DNA of 64,000 nt from Nitratireductor mangrovi (GCF_007922615.2 NZ_CP042301.2:3518001-3582000), one strand, 5' to 3'; counted from the first letter of the stretch, positions 1 through 10,136 are shown. Notes: generated from the letters alone by a model not told the origin. Program-made: numbers and translations.

Positions 1-1475
1 CGCAGCGCGTCGTCCCAGGTTCGGACGATGCCGCGGATTTCGGCCTCGATCTCCGCCGAATCGACCTTCGGCGTCTTGCCGCCCGAGCGCCCGACGATGA
101 AATGGACGCGCGCCAGCGAACCCTCCGGAAAGGCCGGGTAGTAGGCCGAAAGCCGCCCGTCGAAGACCTTCCTGAGATAGTCGCCGATCCTGGAGCGTGC
201 CTCCGAATCGTAGCGGTCGCGCGGCACGAAGACGATCACCGAGACGAAGCGGTCAAACTGATCGACACGTACCAGAGCCCGCACCCGTGGCCGTTCGCCG
301 AGCGCCAGAACTGCCATGGCATGGCGGCGCAGCATGGCGGTATCGATCTGGAACAACTCGTCGCGCGGATAGGATTCCAGGACGTTGATCAGCGCCTTGC
401 CGGAATGGTCGGTCTTTTCGAATCCGGACTTGGTCATCACCCGCTCGGCCTTGGAGCGCAGATAGGGGATGCGGAACACCGAGCGGGTATAGGCCGTCGA
501 CGTGAACAGGCCGACGAGCCGCAATTCGCCCGAAAGCTTGCCGTCGGCATCGAAGGTCTTGACGCCGACATAGTCGAGATAGGCGCGCCGGTGGACGACC
601 GAACGTGCATTGGCCTTGGTCACGATCAGCGGCTCGGGACCAAGCAGGAACTCGCGAATCTCGGGCGTTGTGATCGCCGAAGAGGTGCTGCCGCGCAGGA
701 TCTTGAGGTCCGGATCGGAGAGGATGCCGAGACCGCGATTGCCGGTCCGCTCCAGCGTTCCGTCCTTGCCCTCGCCGGTGTAGCGGTACTCGCGCATGCC
801 GAGGAAGGTGAAGTTGTCGTCGCGCAGCCACTCCAGGAAGGCAACCGCCTCGGACACCGCTTCCGGCTCGAGCGGGATCGGCATGTAGCGATAGTCCGAG
901 ATGGTATGTTCGAGCCGCGCCAGCATCGGCTTCCAGTCGGTAACAGCTGCTCGCACCTGCTTCAGAACAGCAGCCAGCCGCGCCTTCAGGCCAGCCGCAT
1001 CGTCTTCGGTGATGGCCGCGACATGGACATGGATGATGCTGACCTTGTCGCCTTCGGCGCGCCCGCCTGCGTCGCCGGATATGGCGCACACGCCATTCTC
1101 GTCATGGGTGACGATCAGCACCGGATGCGCGACAAGCAGCAGTTCCCCACCGTCGGCGCCAATCTCGCCCATGACCGAATCGAACAGAAACGGCATGTTG
1201 TCGTTGACGACGGTGATCGCGGTGAGCTGCCTGCCGTCGCGCTCGACACCACTGTCGCGCACGATCTCGATGACGCTCTCACCCTTGCGGTGTCCGAGCA
1301 ACGCGCTGCGCACCAGTTCTGCAGCCCGCGCCAGAGCACCAGGCTCGTAGGCGGCGACATCTTCTGCCGGCGCGCGCGAAAGAAGCAGTTCCTTGAAGTC
1401 GATCTTGCTGCCGCCGGCGGGGTCGGCGCCGCCCTTGCCTGCCTTGGACCTCGCCTTGCCCTTGCTCGCAGCCAT
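1..1475 (-). CDS. NAD-specific glutamate dehydrogenase, large type (N-terminal part; cut by the left edge)
   Basis: The frame opens at 1475 with MAASKGKARSK and stays open for 491 codons to the window edge. I recognise the roughly 1600-residue NAD-dependent glutamate dehydrogenase family, which oxidatively deaminates glutamate to 2-oxoglutarate in the cytoplasm. Only the N-terminal regulatory (ACT-like) part is here. Typical stretches are 'VVNDNMPFLFDSVMGEI' and 'YPRDELFQIDT'. The catalytic Rossmann part lies outside the window. The first 25 residues are a Lys/Gly/Ala-rich tail. It is divergent from the gene at 1586, with a 110-base gap. Confidence 0.9.
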   Translation of the reverse strand, partial: MAASKGKARSKAGKGGADPAGGSKIDFKELLLSRAPAEDVAAYEPGALARAAELVRSALLGHRKGESVIEIVRDSGVERDGRQLTAITVVNDNMPFLFDSVMGEIGADGGELLLVAHPVLIVTHDENGVCAISGDAGGRAEGDKVSIIHVHVAAITEDDAAGLKARLAAVLKQVRAAVTDWKPMLARLEHTISDYRYMPIPLEPEAVSEAVAFLEWLRDDNFTFLGMREYRYTGEGKDGTLERTGNRGLGILSDPDLKILRGSTSSAITTPEIREFLLGPEPLIVTKANARSVVHRRAYLDYVGVKTFDADGKLSGELRLVGLFTSTAYTRSVFRIPYLRSKAERVMTKSGFEKTDHSGKALINVLESYPRDELFQIDTAMLRRHAMAVLALGERPRVRALVRVDQFDRFVSVIVFVPRDRYDSEARSRIGDYLRKVFDGRLSAYYPAFPEGSLARVHFIVGRSGGKTPKVDSAEIEAEIRGIVRTWDDAL

Positions 1476-1585
1476 GCTTTCCTCCGGCGGGAATTTTTCG
1501 CTATCGTATCAGAGACAATCACGATTGCGACCCCGGCCGGGGGTCGCGTCACAGTCGAATATGCGGGACAGGTGGACAACGAAAG

Positions 1586-2161
1586 ATGACAGCAGCCAAG
1601 GACGCCGTAACGGCCCTCGATCTGGCGCCGTCCGGAGAACTCAGCCCGGAAACCAGGGCCTATTTCGACAAGTGCCAGGAAAAGCTCGGCCTCGTGCCGA
1701 ACGTGCTCTTGTCCTACGCCTTCGACGAAAAGAAACTACGAGCCTTCACCGACATGTACAACGACCTGATGCTGGGTGATTCCGGCCTGTCGAAGCTCGA
1801 ACGCGAGATGATCGCGGTCGCGGTCTCCTCGGTCAATCACTGCTTCTACTGCCTGACCGCGCATGGGGCGGCCGTGCGCCAGCTCTCGGGGGACCCCGCA
1901 CTAGGCGAGATGATGGTGATGAACTACCGCGCCGCCGATCTGGGCGAGCGCCAGAAGGCGATGCTTGATTTTGCGGTCAAGCTGACCGAGGCGCCCGACC
2001 GGATCGAGGAGAGCGACCGGGCGGCTTTGCGCGAGGTTGGCTTTTCCGATCGCGACATCTGGGACATTGCTTCGACAGCAGCCTTCTTCAACATGTCCAA
2101 CCGCGTTGCCGCCGCCGTCGACATGCGGCCGAACCCGGAATACCACACCACGGCACGATAA
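1586..2161 (+). CDS. AhpD-like peroxidase-related protein (carboxymuconolactone decarboxylase family)
   Basis: 191 residues, with the AhpD-type core: Glu73, then Cys86-Phe-Tyr-Cys89 and His93. In this family these form a CXXC thiol centre with proton-relay residues that reduces peroxides or peroxidase partners. The length matches the 'peroxidase-related enzyme' subgroup. No signal peptide, so cytoplasmic. The ribosome site is weak. It stands alone and is divergent from glutamate dehydrogenase. The physiological reductant and substrate cannot be read from the sequence. Confidence 0.85.
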   Translation: MTAAKDAVTALDLAPSGELSPETRAYFDKCQEKLGLVPNVLLSYAFDEKKLRAFTDMYNDLMLGDSGLSKLEREMIAVAVSSVNHCFYCLTAHGAAVRQLSGDPALGEMMVMNYRAADLGERQKAMLDFAVKLTEAPDRIEESDRAALREVGFSDRDIWDIASTAAFFNMSNRVAAAVDMRPNPEYHTTAR

Positions 2162-2274
2162 CCCTCAAAAGCCCTCGCCCGCTCTCGCGAAAACGTTATT
2201 TCGTGTTTATGTTAAACAATGCGAGGAAGTGAGGGTGAACGGTCAGCATCGGCCGGGCGACAACGGAGGGAAAC

Positions 2275-2589
2275 ATGCCGAAATTTCTCTATGTCTATCA
2301 CGGTGGCAGCGTGCCGGAATCCGAGGAGGAAGGCAAAAAGGTCATGCAGGCCTGGATGGATTGGATGGGATCGCTGGGCGATGCCATCATCGACGGCGGC
2401 AACCCTGTCGGCATGTCGAAGACCGTCGTGCCCGGAGGCAAGGTCGAGGCCAATGGCGGCGCCAACCCGGCCAGCGGCTACAGTCTGATCAACGCTGCCG
2501 ACATGGACGATGCGCTCGCGAAGGCCAAGGGCTGCCCGATCCTCGATGCCGGCGGCAGCGTCGAGGTCGCCGAGACGATGGACATGTAA
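2275..2589 (+). CDS. YCII/DGPF-domain protein
   Basis: 104 residues starting MPKFLYVYHGG, with a good ribosome site (GGAGG) just upstream. The family folds as a ferredoxin-like alpha+beta dimer. It is often found beside ECF sigma factors or oxidoreductases, but its biochemical role is mostly unknown. The 'DMDDALAKAKGCPIL' stretch near the C-terminus is the conserved part. It follows the AhpD-like gene by 113 bases on the same strand and may be co-transcribed. Function not assigned. Confidence 0.75.
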   Translation: MPKFLYVYHGGSVPESEEEGKKVMQAWMDWMGSLGDAIIDGGNPVGMSKTVVPGGKVEANGGANPASGYSLINAADMDDALAKAKGCPILDAGGSVEVAETMDM

Positions 2590-2606
2590 TCACCTGCCGG
2601 TGGCCG

Positions 2607-3221
2607 TCAGCGCGATGCGATCGCGGCCGCTGCGCCCGCCATGGTCGTCGCGCTGACCCGGTTGGCGACCCGCATGGCGCGCGCGCTGCGCAGCAGGCGT
2701 CGGGCCTGCGCGGCGGCAAGAACCCAGGCCAGATCGATCAGGATCAGCACCACCGCCATCGTTGCGGTGAGTTCGACCCAGCCAAGGAGGCCGACCGAGG
2801 CCAGGTCGACGATGGTCGGCAGCAGCGCAAGGTAGAACATCATGATCTTGGGGTTGCCTAGGGTGACCGCCATGCCGGCGAGAAACAGCCGCCACGGCGA
2901 ATCCTGGCGCGGCAATTCATCTTCGCCCTGAACGACGACCGGCGCTGTCCACATCTTAAAGGCCAGCCACACTAGATAGGCGACTCCGACCCATTTGATC
3001 ACGACGAAGACGACATGGAAGCTCTGCGCAACGACGGCCAGTCCGAAGACGGCCAGCGACAGCCAGATCGCCTCGCCGATCCACATCGCCGCAAGGAAGG
3101 GGAACACGTCACGAAAGCCCTTCGAGATGACCCGCGCCACCAGCGCGGCGATGCTTGGCCCCGGCGAGCCGGCGGCGACAAGCAGGGCGCCGGCGAAGAT
3201 GATGAGCGAGGCGAGGTCCAT
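2607..3221 (-). CDS. LysE family translocator
   Basis: 204 residues, mostly hydrophobic, with about six membrane segments. The family signature 'GSPGPSIAALVARVISKG' lies near the N-terminus and 'GNPKIMMFYLALLP' in the middle. LysE/RhtB proteins export amino acids or related compounds across the inner membrane. I chose the ATG at 3221 because GGAAGGA sits about 7 bases upstream; the frame also runs on upstream without such a site. It lies directly downstream of the TetR gene on the same strand (70-base gap), so the regulator may control this exporter. Confidence 0.85.
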   Translation of the reverse strand: MDLASLIIFAGALLVAAGSPGPSIAALVARVISKGFRDVFPFLAAMWIGEAIWLSLAVFGLAVVAQSFHVVFVVIKWVGVAYLVWLAFKMWTAPVVVQGEDELPRQDSPWRLFLAGMAVTLGNPKIMMFYLALLPTIVDLASVGLLGWVELTATMAVVLILIDLAWVLAAAQARRLLRSARAMRVANRVSATTMAGAAAAIASR

Positions 3222-3291
3222 GGGCAATTCCTTCCGGCCACGAAGCCGCGAAGTATGGCCATGCTTCACCTGTACGGCAAGCCGCCGCTGG

Positions 3292-3954
3292 TCAGCCTGC
3301 TGACGGCGCGTCCCCCCCAATAATGCGCCCGAGCGCAAGCAGCATGTGCGCCTCGATATCATCGCGTAGGCGCGCACGCACAGCTGTGCGTTCCTCGACG
3401 AGGTAGAGATCGACCAGCGTGCCCAACAGTACGTTGAGAAAGGTCAGCGACGCTCGGTCGACCCGACCGGCGCCGGGCGCAAATCGCTCGAGGAACGGCG
3501 CCAGAATGTCACCGGCGATACGATCCTCGGCCTCGCCCTGGTCGTGCTCGACCGGGCGGATGCGGCGCATGGCGCGCAAGAGTCGCGCATGCGCCGGGAT
3601 GGCCTCGGCGGCGTCGAGGTAGACGCGGAGCAATTTTCGCGCGGCGACTTGGGCCGCAAGGCCCTGTTCCAGCCCCTCCAGCGCCTGGCTGCAGGCTTGG
3701 ACGACCCGGGCGACGGTTTCGTCATAAGCGGCCAGCAACAGCGCATCGCGGTCCGGGAAATAGCGATAGACCGAACCGACCGCGACACCGCATTCCGCCG
3801 CGACCCGCGACGTTGTCACCGTTTCCTCGCCGAACTCGGCGATAAGCCTTTCGGCCGCCGCGATCAACGCCGCGCGGGTTTGGAGCGCACGTGTCTGGCG
3901 CGGGCGATAGGCCTGCTCGCGGGCGGTCGCGTCGCTCATCGGTGGTCCGGCCAT
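3292..3954 (-). CDS. TetR/AcrR family transcriptional regulator
   Basis: 220 residues. The N-terminal helix-turn-helix is clear: 'EETVTTSRVAAECGVAVGSVYRYFPDRDALL'. The remainder is a helical ligand-binding domain. An internal ATG six codons in (3939) is an alternative start, and the operator-like palindrome at 3960-3984 lies only 5 bases before 3954. It is divergent from the beta-helix gene and upstream of lysE on the same strand, so autoregulation plus control of one or both neighbours is likely. The ligand is unknown. Confidence 0.88.
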   Translation of the reverse strand: MAGPPMSDATAREQAYRPRQTRALQTRAALIAAAERLIAEFGEETVTTSRVAAECGVAVGSVYRYFPDRDALLLAAYDETVARVVQACSQALEGLEQGLAAQVAARKLLRVYLDAAEAIPAHARLLRAMRRIRPVEHDQGEAEDRIAGDILAPFLERFAPGAGRVDRASLTFLNVLLGTLVDLYLVEERTAVRARLRDDIEAHMLLALGRIIGGDAPSAG

Positions 3955-3959
3955 GCGCT

Positions 3960-3984
3960 CAAAAATGAAACAGTTTCATTTTTG
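3960..3984. promoter_or_regulatory. Perfect 12+1+12 palindrome, probable TetR operator
   Basis: The left arm, C plus AAAAATGAAAC (3960-3971), is mirrored exactly by GTTTCATTTTT plus G (3973-3984) around a central A at 3972. The core TGAAACAGTTTCA is typical of TetR-family operators. It fills the space between the divergent tetR and beta-helix genes. A TTGACT -35-like hexamer (3985-3990) for the plus-strand gene abuts it, so binding would block both directions. Confidence 0.75.
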
Positions 3985-4040
3985 TTGACTTCGCATTGCC
4001 GAGCGCGCATCGTCAAGCCGGAAATGGAGGAGGAATGCCG

Positions 4041-5276
4041 ATGCGAGCTATCTTCAGGGCCGCGGCTGGCTTGGCCGTATCGCTTGCACTGACCGCCGCT
4101 GTCGCCGCCGCGGAGCTTCGCGTCGAGCCGGACGACGATGCCAATGAAAAGCTGATCGAGGCGCTGATCCTGGCGCAGCCGGGCGATACGGTGCTGATCG
4201 CCGCCGGACGCTACGAACTCACCGACGGCCTGTCGCTCGACGTCGACGACGTCACCGTGCGCGGCGAAGGCACGGATCGCACCGTTCTTTCCTTCAAGGG
4301 ACAGACCGGGGCCGGCGAGGGTCTTCTGGTCACCTCCGACCGGGTGGTGCTGGAGGATTTCGCGGTCGAGGACACCAGGGGCGACGGCGTCAAGTCGAAG
4401 GGCTCGGACCAGATCACGTTCCGCAACCTGCGCGTCGAATGGACCGGCGGGCCGAAGGCCGAGAACGGCGCCTATGGCGTCTATCCCGTGTCGTCGAAGA
4501 ACGTGCTCATCGAAGGCGTGCTGGTGCGTGGCGCTTCGGATGCCGGCATCTATGTCGGCCAGAGCGAGGACATCGTGGTACGCAACAGCCGCGCCGAATT
4601 CAACGTGGCCGGCATCGAGATCGAGAATTCCTTCCGCGCCGATGTCTACAAGAACGTTGCCACCCGCAACACCGGCGGAATTCTCGTCTTCGATCTGCCC
4701 AACCTGCCGGTGCAGGGCGGTCATGACATCCGCGTCTTCGACAACGACGTTGTCGACAACGACACGCCCAATTTTGCCCCGGAAGGCAACATCGTCGCCA
4801 TCGTGCCGAAAGGCATGGGCATCATGGTGATGGCCAATCGCAACGTCCACGTCTTCAACAACCGCCTTTCCGGCAACGCGACCACCCACGTGCTGATCGC
4901 CGCCTATCCGGAAGACTACGAGGACGACGATTATCTGTTCGTGCCGCGCGGGGTCTACGTGCATGACAACGAGTATGGCGAGGGCGGCGGCGAGCCCGAC
5001 GGCGAGGTCGGCAAGACGATTTCGGATGTTTCGGGCACGCCCGTGCCGGACATTGTCTGGGACGGAGTGACAACGATCCCGGAGTATTTTTCCTGGGTCT
5101 CGGCCGAAAACCGCATCTATGTCGATGAGCCGGACGGCACGACCTTCGTCAATCTGAAGATGATTTCGCAGCTGCTGCTGCCTTGGTCGACGTCCCCGGA
5201 CACCGACATCTCCGGCTACAAGGGTTCACTGCCGGAACCGGCGCCCGTGAAGCTGCCGCAGGATGGCGGTGCCTGA
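4041..5276 (+). CDS. Secreted right-handed parallel beta-helix protein (TIGR03805-like)
   Basis: 411 residues. A signal peptide (MRAIFRAAAGLAVSLALTAA) is followed by repeated short beta turns such as 'VRGASDAGIYVGQSEDIVVRNS', typical of NosD/pectate-lyase-like helices. GGAGGAGGA at 4026-4034 is spaced correctly for the ATG at 4041, not for the one at 4035, which decides the start. Its 3' end overlaps the diheme cytochrome gene. From memory, this family (TIGR03805) travels with the TIGR03806 cytochrome family as a two-gene unit of unknown function exported from the cytoplasm. The conserved Asp/Asn-rich turns could bind polysaccharide or metal; that is inference. Confidence 0.82.
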   Translation: MRAIFRAAAGLAVSLALTAAVAAAELRVEPDDDANEKLIEALILAQPGDTVLIAAGRYELTDGLSLDVDDVTVRGEGTDRTVLSFKGQTGAGEGLLVTSDRVVLEDFAVEDTRGDGVKSKGSDQITFRNLRVEWTGGPKAENGAYGVYPVSSKNVLIEGVLVRGASDAGIYVGQSEDIVVRNSRAEFNVAGIEIENSFRADVYKNVATRNTGGILVFDLPNLPVQGGHDIRVFDNDVVDNDTPNFAPEGNIVAIVPKGMGIMVMANRNVHVFNNRLSGNATTHVLIAAYPEDYEDDDYLFVPRGVYVHDNEYGEGGGEPDGEVGKTISDVSGTPVPDIVWDGVTTIPEYFSWVSAENRIYVDEPDGTTFVNLKMISQLLLPWSTSPDTDISGYKGSLPEPAPVKLPQDGGA

Positions 5277-6441
5277 AACACAAGAAAAAGTACCGATGAT
5301 CTCGGACCATGGGCGTCTGACGTCGCTGGGCCCTTCCTTGGGCAGATGGTCGACTGGCGGCCGGTCGGCGCGTAGCGGCGTGGGTATCGCCAGACTCGCG
5401 GCTGCCCTCCTCGTTTCCGTCACTCTGTGCGCAGCCCTCGTCGTCCCGGCTCTCGCCGTCTCCGACGCGGCGATCCTCGCCGAGCGGCCGCCAAAGCTCC
5501 TCTCCGAATTTGGCTTCTTCGAGGATAGCCGCACTCAGAAGCCGGCCGAAGGCGTTGTTCCCTTCGCGATCAACACGCCGCTCTTTTCCGACAACGCGCT
5601 GAAGTTCCGCTTCGTCTACCTGCCCGAGGGCAAGGCGGCCCGCTACGACCCGCAGGAGGCCTTTGCCTTTCCGGCCGGCGCCGCGCTGATCAAGACCTTC
5701 GCTTTCCCGGCCGACATGAGGGAGCCGGACAAGGATGTGCGCCTGATCGAGACGCGGGTTCTGATCAGGCATGAGGACGGCTGGCAGGCCTGGGCCTATC
5801 TTTGGGACGAGGCCCAGCAGGACGCCGTGCTCAAGATCGCCGGCGCCAAGGTCGACATCGAGCTTGGCGGCATCGCGCCGGAGCCTGTTCGCTTCACCTA
5901 TTCGGTGCCCAACAAGAACCAGTGCAAGGGTTGCCACGCGTTCAACGGCGAAATCGCGCCGCTCGGGCCCAAGGCACGCAACCTCAACGGCGAATTTGCC
6001 TATGCCGACGGCGCGGCAAACCAGCTCGAACACTGGAGCGCTGCCGGCATCCTGCAAGGTGCCCCGGCTCCGCGCGACGCACCCGCGGTTCCCGCATGGG
6101 GCGACGAGGCCGCGCCGCTCGAGGCCCGCGCCCGCGCCTGGCTCGACGTCAACTGCGCCCATTGCCATCGCCGCGAGGGGCCGGCCAGCAATTCCGGGCT
6201 CTTCCTGACCTATGGAGAGGATGACCCGGTGGCGCTTGGCATCGGCAAGCGGCCGGTCGCCGCCGGGCGCGGTTCGGGCGGCCGCGAATTCGACATCAAG
6301 CCCGGCGATCCGGACGGCTCGATCCTGCTCTACCGGATCGAAAGCACCGAGCCCGGCGTTATGATGCCCGAACTCGGCCGCGGCCTGCCCCAGCCGGACG
6401 CGGGCAAGCTGCTGCGCGACTGGATCGCGACGCTCCGTTAA
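5263..6441 (+). CDS. Diheme c-type cytochrome, SO2930/TIGR03806 family
   Basis: 392 residues with two CXXCH haem sites, CKGCH (221-225) and CAHCH (298-302). Late Met residues in 'VMMPELGR' could serve as an axial ligand. A hydrophobic export segment lies at about residues 42-66, behind a long N-region; an internal ATG at 5296 could shorten it, but neither start has a strong ribosome site. It overlaps the beta-helix gene by 14 bases, implying translational coupling. Periplasmic electron transfer is expected; the partner and substrate are unknown. Confidence 0.82.
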   Translation: MAVPETQEKVPMISDHGRLTSLGPSLGRWSTGGRSARSGVGIARLAAALLVSVTLCAALVVPALAVSDAAILAERPPKLLSEFGFFEDSRTQKPAEGVVPFAINTPLFSDNALKFRFVYLPEGKAARYDPQEAFAFPAGAALIKTFAFPADMREPDKDVRLIETRVLIRHEDGWQAWAYLWDEAQQDAVLKIAGAKVDIELGGIAPEPVRFTYSVPNKNQCKGCHAFNGEIAPLGPKARNLNGEFAYADGAANQLEHWSAAGILQGAPAPRDAPAVPAWGDEAAPLEARARAWLDVNCAHCHRREGPASNSGLFLTYGEDDPVALGIGKRPVAAGRGSGGREFDIKPGDPDGSILLYRIESTEPGVMMPELGRGLPQPDAGKLLRDWIATLR

Positions 6442-6491
6442 CCCTTTGTGAATTAAGCTCCTTCGCTTCGCCCCTGCGTCAAGAATCGGTT

Positions 6492-6510
6492 ACATTGGCT
6501 TATACAATGT
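6492..6510. promoter_or_regulatory. Inverted repeat / promoter-like element upstream of glmM
   Basis: ACATTG (6492-6497) and CAATGT (6505-6510) flank GCTTATA. The element contains a TATACA -10-like hexamer and lies about 70 bases before glmM. No convincing -35 is seen. Likely part of the glmM promoter. Confidence 0.35.
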
Positions 6511-6580
6511 GATTCCTGCGTCGGCCGCGTCTGTGGCAGACCATTGAAGGGGCGCTTCAGAGGTGGGGAAATCGACAGGC

Positions 6581-7933
<1,353 letters not shown>

Positions 7934-8018
7934 CAACCCCCTCTGCCTGCCAGGCGCGTGGCACTATTGCCACGCCGGCTTCGACTGCTTTTCCACCAAA
8001 CATGGTAAAGAAGCAGGG

Positions 8019-8033
8019 TTAAGCCGCCCTTAA
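8019..8033 (+). promoter_or_regulatory. CtrA-type box TTAA-N7-TTAA upstream of the first outer-membrane barrel
   Basis: TTAA (8019-8022), seven bases, TTAA (8030-8033), inside a wider GGTTAAG/CTTAACC inverted repeat (8017-8035). It is 76 bases before the ATG at 8110. CATTAT (8045-8050) could be the -10, which places the box over the -35 region as in CtrA-activated promoters. Confidence 0.6.
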
Positions 8034-8109
8034 CCTTTGCAAATCATTATCCGGCCGAGTTCAATTGAACCCGGCGCGTATCGGGCCGGGCAAAGCAAAG
8101 GTGATCCTC

Positions 8110-8934
8110 ATGACCAAGCATGCCAGGCTCACGCTCGTTGGCGCGCTTTTGATGAGTGGCGTGTCCGGAGCCTCCGCTGCCGACTACATCGAACCGCCGG
8201 TGGTCGAAATCCCGCCGCCGGTGGTCTACGAGGAGGTCGACCATGGCGGCTGGTACATCCGTGGCGATATCGACTATCACTGGTCGCGCTGGAATGACGC
8301 CGACTACGTCACCTATGCCCCGCCCGGTTACGGCAGCTTCGACTTCGGTGAACTGCGCGGCGCATGGTCCGTCGGCGCCGGCGTCGGCTATCAGATCAAC
8401 CGCTACTTCCGCACCGACCTGACGCTGGACTACTGGGCGAAGTCGGACTTCAACGGCCAGACCTCCGGCGTCTGCGGCGGCGTGCCCTGCACCTCGTCCG
8501 ACGTGTCGGCCTATTCGGCCTGGCTGCTGATGGCCAACGCCTACGCCGAGTTCGGCACCTGGCATGGCGTCACCCCTTATGTCGGCGCCGGTATCGGCGG
8601 TGCCCGCATCAAGTGGGACGACCTGCGCAACACGGTCGGCGGCGTGACCACCGTTCACGAAGGCTCCGCGAACTGGCGCTTCGCCTGGGCGCTGATGGCC
8701 GGCGCGTCCTACTGCGTGACCGACAATATCCTGCTCGATGCCGGCTACCGCTTCACGCATGTCAATGGCGGCCGCATGTTCGAATATGCGCCGATCGCCG
8801 GGCCGGGCTTCGACGAAGGCTTCGACGTGCATGAGGTTCGCGCCGGTCTGCGCTACCAGTTCGGCGGATCGAGCCGCTGCGCACCGCCGATCGCCTACGA
8901 GCCGCCTCCGATCGAGCCGCCGGTCTACAAATAG
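8110..8934 (+). CDS. Outer-membrane beta-barrel protein (Omp25/porin-like)
   Basis: 274 residues. A signal peptide ends near 'SGASAA', followed by a Pro-rich stretch ('PPVVEIPPPVVY') and a small 8-strand-type barrel with alternating Gly/aromatic strands ('WYIRGDIDYHW', 'TPYVGAGIGGARI'). It ends in another Pro-rich tail (YEPPPIEPPVYK) rather than a terminal Phe/Trp. I chose the ATG at 8110 because AAAGGTG lies about 8 bases upstream. It is a paralogue of the next gene. Probable outer-membrane structural protein; a CtrA-type box precedes it and a terminator follows. Confidence 0.85.
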   Translation: MTKHARLTLVGALLMSGVSGASAADYIEPPVVEIPPPVVYEEVDHGGWYIRGDIDYHWSRWNDADYVTYAPPGYGSFDFGELRGAWSVGAGVGYQINRYFRTDLTLDYWAKSDFNGQTSGVCGGVPCTSSDVSAYSAWLLMANAYAEFGTWHGVTPYVGAGIGGARIKWDDLRNTVGGVTTVHEGSANWRFAWALMAGASYCVTDNILLDAGYRFTHVNGGRMFEYAPIAGPGFDEGFDVHEVRAGLRYQFGGSSRCAPPIAYEPPPIEPPVYK

Positions 8935-8955
8935 GCCGGCCTCCAAGGAAACCCG

Positions 8956-8986
8956 AAACCGCCCGGCGCCCCCGGGCGGTTTTTCT
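8956..8986 (+). terminator. Rho-independent terminator after the first barrel gene
   Basis: AAACCGCCCGG (8956-8966) pairs with CCGGGCGGTTT (8972-8982) over a 5-base loop, followed by T-rich TCTTT. Confidence 0.85.
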
Positions 8987-9029
8987 TTGTGTATCAGATA
9001 TTTGGAAGATGCGCTCGGCGGCGTCATGC

Positions 9030-9044
9030 TTAACCGGCGCTTAA
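9030..9044 (+). promoter_or_regulatory. CtrA-type box TTAA-N7-TTAA upstream of the second barrel
   Basis: TTAA (9030-9033), CCGGCGC, TTAA (9041-9044), with a third TTAA at 9054-9057. It lies 68 bases before the ATG at 9112, nearly the same geometry as the box at 8019-8033. Confidence 0.6.
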
Positions 9045-9111
9045 CCACTATGGTTAACAATGCCTCACGAGACCGGCGGACCGATGGCCCGCTTTTTGCG
9101 GAGTGAGGTAC

Positions 9112-9981
9112 ATGACTTTTCTTTCTCGCATGATCCTGACGGGGACCGCGCTGGCGGTGCTGCCGATACCGTCGCTGATGGCCGCCGACTACGATCCCCC
9201 GATTTTCGTCGAGGAAGCGCCCGAATACGTGCCCGTGGAGGTCGGCTCCGGCTGGTACCTGCGCGGCGATATCGGCTATGCGGTCACGACCAGCGCCAAG
9301 GGACCATTCAACTACCGGACCTTCGACGCCCTGACCGCCACCTATGGCGCCTCGACCTTCGCAACGAGTTCGATCGACACCGGCTTCACCTTTGGCGGCG
9401 GCATAGGCTACCGCTTCAATGAGTGGATCCGCGCCGACGCAACGATCGAGGGTTTCCAGGGCAAGTTCGAAGGCACCACGACCAGCGCCCTTCCCTGCCT
9501 CGACCCGGTCGCCAATCCTGCCTATGTGGGCACGACCTGCCGCTCGGAGGACGAGGCCCGCTACAACGGCATGTCGATCATGGCGAACGCCTATGTCGAT
9601 CTTGGCACCTTTGCCGGCTTCACGCCGTATGCCGGCGCCGGTGCGGGTTACACCTATCTGCGCTGGGGCGGGCTGAACAACGACACCTACTGCGTGGATG
9701 GCGGCGGAGCCTGTCCGCCGCCGCAGGCCTATATCTCCACGGTCACCCATCCGGGCGAGCAAAGCTGGCGCTTCACCTACGCTTTCATGGCCGGCGTCGC
9801 CTATGACGTCACCGATGTGCTGAAGCTGGATGTCGGCTACCGCTACCGCCATATCGACGGCGGCGACATGTTCCGCTTCGACCCGGCAAGCGTCACCGCC
9901 GGCGCGACCGGCATCCAGGGGACCGAAAGCGGCTTCGACCAGCACGAGGTCAAGGTCGGCATTCGTTACGAGATCTGGTAG
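9112..9981 (+). CDS. Outer-membrane beta-barrel protein, paralogue of the preceding gene
   Basis: 289 residues, with a signal peptide ending '[12 protein letters not shown]'. The barrel strands ('[13 protein letters not shown]', '[16 protein letters not shown]', '[18 protein letters not shown]') match the upstream gene's 'GWYIRGDIDY', 'VTPYVGAGIGGARI' and 'GYRFTHVNGGRMF'. It ends '...GIRYEIW', a normal aromatic barrel terminus for assembly by BamA. I chose the ATG at 9112 (GGAGTGAGG just upstream) over the GTG at 9103. A tandem duplication, each copy with its own box and terminator. Confidence 0.87.
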   Translation: MTFLSRMILTGTALAVLPIPSLMAADYDPPIFVEEAPEYVPVEVGSGWYLRGDIGYAVTTSAKGPFNYRTFDALTATYGASTFATSSIDTGFTFGGGIGYRFNEWIRADATIEGFQGKFEGTTTSALPCLDPVANPAYVGTTCRSEDEARYNGMSIMANAYVDLGTFAGFTPYAGAGAGYTYLRWGGLNNDTYCVDGGGACPPPQAYISTVTHPGEQSWRFTYAFMAGVAYDVTDVLKLDVGYRYRHIDGGDMFRFDPASVTAGATGIQGTESGFDQHEVKVGIRYEIW

Positions 9982-10006
9982 ACAACGACCAACTCGGAAA
10001 CCATCA

Positions 10007-10037
10007 AGACGGCGGGGCGACCCGCCGTCTTTCGTTT
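10007..10037 (+). terminator. Rho-independent terminator after the second barrel gene
   Basis: AGACGGCGGG (10007-10016) and CCCGCCGTCT (10021-10030) form a perfect 10-bp stem with loop GCGA, followed by TTCGTTT. Confidence 0.85.
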
Positions 10038-10136
10038 GCGCCCGTCACCCCACGCCGCGATTCCCCCGCGCCGGCGGTTCCCACGCTGTCGACCCGGCGG
10101 CGAAAAAATGTTCCACATGCGACGCACGGTTTTCCC

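Noticed and set aside
8047..9945. Long minus-strand open frame opposite the two barrel genes
   Set aside because: The plus-strand genes have signal peptides, ribosome sites, CtrA-type boxes and terminators; the antisense frame has none.
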